16,630 nucleotides of DNA, from the NCBI GenBank assembly GCA_004151065.3, contig NWUY0300088393.1, forward strand, positions 1 through 16,630. Reading direction: 5' to 3'. Shown here piece after piece: positions 15,141 to 16,630 of this stretch (the stretch's first letter is position 1; each line of letters starts with the position of its first letter). Origin of the DNA: Larix sibirica. Its lineage: Eukaryota > Streptophyta > Pinopsida > Pinales > Pinaceae. The notes under the pieces were generated by a model that worked only from the letters and a program-made list of their open reading frames with translations, was not told the origin of the DNA and ran no database searches. The translations under genes and the position numbers were made by a program.

Positions 15141-15840
15141 AGCCACAGCTTTAATCACAACTTCTGGTGGGATTCAGTGCCTGAAATACTCAAACAATGT
15201 ATGCTTTTTCAAAATATCAGAAGCTGAATAATATTCGAAGTCAAGAATATGAACAAGAGATTCATCATTGGGTTTTTCTTTTCATCATGCAGTATCTTTG
15301 GAATGAGCTTCATGAAGCCTTGGGAGGAAACATGTTGGCTAACTTCGAGCTCAAATTCTCCTTACATGATTAATGGCAACATTAGAGAGTTGAGTGGCCC
15401 ATTAAATTGCCCCCAACTTGCTTATGACAAGCACAAAAAGGACGTAGCCTCTAGCTCAAGTGAACTCCAATAAACCCAAAGGCAGTAATTGTCGCAGCTA
15501 GGGCGATACCTCAAACAAAACCCTAGATATCTTCACAATTTGAAACCACGACAGAGCCATAAAAGGCATATTCCCAACAACCACAATCCTGTTCATAATA
15601 CACTTGTTAATCCAACTTCAAAGTTCATGATCTTGGAATCACCATGTGTGTTCTTGTAACTCTTTTCCAAGCAATACTCCTTCTGTATTAAAAAAAGTTA
15701 TAAAACGATAAATTCAAGTTCCAGGAAACCCTTTCTGGGTCCTCCCCATTTGTCTTTCAACATGTCAACTTCCATAGCTACTTCCTTGAAGTCTAAAAGA
15801 GATATGTAACCACTTTTGTTAGTGTTGAACATATTGTTGC
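15141..15840 (-). other. probable L1 5' part, weak coding remains
   Basis: No conserved domain recognised. One minus-strand stretch (about 15820-15707) is coding-like, SLLDFKEVAMEVDMLKDKWG through GFLELEF, then a stop. It lies upstream of ORF1 in the same orientation and may be its decayed N-terminal part or 5' leader; this is inference. Confidence 0.35.
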
Positions 15841-15884
15841 CCCTCATATTTTATGAGGGTTACCACTTGTGATTTTTATCACAA
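15841..15884. repeat. two adjacent perfect hairpins
   Basis: CCCTCATA/TATGAGGG (15841-15848 with 15852-15859, 3-nt loop) is followed after 7 bases by TTGTGAT/ATCACAA (15867-15873 with 15878-15884, 4-nt loop). Neither has the six-base loop of the LTR rows. Confidence 0.7.
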
Positions 15885-16630
15885 ATATTGGGTTTTTGGG
15901 GTGATTCATTTGATGGACCGAGGTACATGTGAGTTGTGGCTTAGAGATGTGGCTCTCTTTTGGTTGATTCGATGTTGTGGTTGCTGCTAGTAGCTATTGG
16001 ATGAGGTCTCTCCATGGTATTTTGATGGATGGGATAGCATGTTCCTAATGGTTTATATCCATATGGTAGTGCGCTCCCCTTCTTTAACAATGTCGGCATA
16101 TATTGGAGGGTTTTGGGCTTAGCATTAATGCATGTATTTAACACTTAGTACATCTCACAGAGTGGGAACCCATCAATTTAGGGTCTCCCTAAGTTTCAAG
16201 TGTTAATAATTGCTCTTTGGAATGATTACAAGGTTGAAGAATGTTTGCAATGGTTTCTAAGTTTCAATTATGATAATGATGTGTTGATCTTCTTGGAGGT
16301 AGAGCAACCTAGTGCTTGATGTCATTATATTACTCACTTGAACATCTCCTTGCTTATTGACTTCAGCATGGATGTATATATATGTTGGGGTTTGAAGATT
16401 CCAAGAGGGAACGTCCAAGGAGAAATAAAGGTGATCCACACATTTGCCACCTTCTCATAAACATGTTTGACACCCTTTGATGTGTTAAATTTTGGTTAGG
16501 GGATGGGTTTGATGCAGGAAAAATCAAATCTTATATACTTTAATGCAAAAATTCAACATAACAAATTTATGCTGGAGCAGAATAGTACAGTAGTAGCTTA
16601 AACAATATAATTTAAAACATAATTTTCATC
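15885..16630. other. unassigned sequence
   Basis: AT-rich. No coding frame with recognisable motifs, terminal repeats or RNA gene was seen on either strand. It could be L1 5' leader or older host DNA. Confidence 0.5.

Noticed and set aside
15042-15473. Plus-strand open frames of 61 and 74 codons
   Set aside because: The first overlaps the minus-strand L1 ORF1, which carries the recognisable motifs, and the second lies in its presumed 5' part; the plus frames show no family resemblance.

Overview
The window looks like intergenic DNA from a large plant nuclear genome, built almost entirely of transposable elements nested in one another. I see no host gene, rRNA, tRNA, CRISPR array or bacterial signal. 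The element types (Ty1/copia with an initiator-tRNA-Met primer site, L1-type LINE with a DUF4283/CCHC ORF1, short hAT-like element) are all typical of seed plants. The species cannot be read from the sequence; a gymnosperm is possible but unproven.

Layout. (1) 1-2533: non-coding DNA that I take to be the long 3' untranslated interior of an older copia element running off the left edge. A 354-bp hAT-like miniature element (1736-2089, 8-bp target duplication GTTTAGAA) is inserted in it. (2) 2534-4914: the 3' LTR of that older element (TGTTG...CAACA), preceded by a polypurine tract. (3) 4915-5333: minus-strand piece of an L1 ORF2 endonuclease. (4) 5334-14137: a complete but dead copia element of 8,804 bp with 1,665- and 1,673-bp LTRs about 5% different by eye, PBS, gag, protease, integrase, RT, RNase H and PPT in canonical copia order, bounded by a 5-bp target duplication TTAGT. 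Its reading frame is broken by about eight shifts and several in-frame stops. (5) 14138-15140: the rest of the same L1 on the minus strand, with the first 11 codons of ORF2 and a decayed ORF1. The ORF2 frame continues across the copia insertion at TTAGT, which fixes the order of events. (6) 15141-16630: unassigned, apart from weak coding remains and two adjacent hairpins.

The most interesting signals are RNA-structural and lie in the LTRs, not in the proteins. Both copia families carry, in the transcribed part of the LTR, a row of short hairpins with different stems but almost always a six-base loop, often TTGGAG or a close variant: about 13 in a row at 4380-4704, and 7-8 in each LTR of the complete element. 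The two LTRs of the complete element differ by one 16-nt hairpin unit, so units are gained or lost. Both families also carry three copies of a 12-nt sequence (direct, inverted, direct) around the polypurine tract, which could form two mutually exclusive hairpins, one with the PPT and LTR start in its loop. They share a covarying hairpin next to the LTR 3' end, repeated GCCGAC (DRE-like) motifs upstream of the TATA box, and an identical 17-nt motif before the hairpin row. I know of no description of the hairpin row, but I could not search. All structures were found by eye and have had no statistical test.
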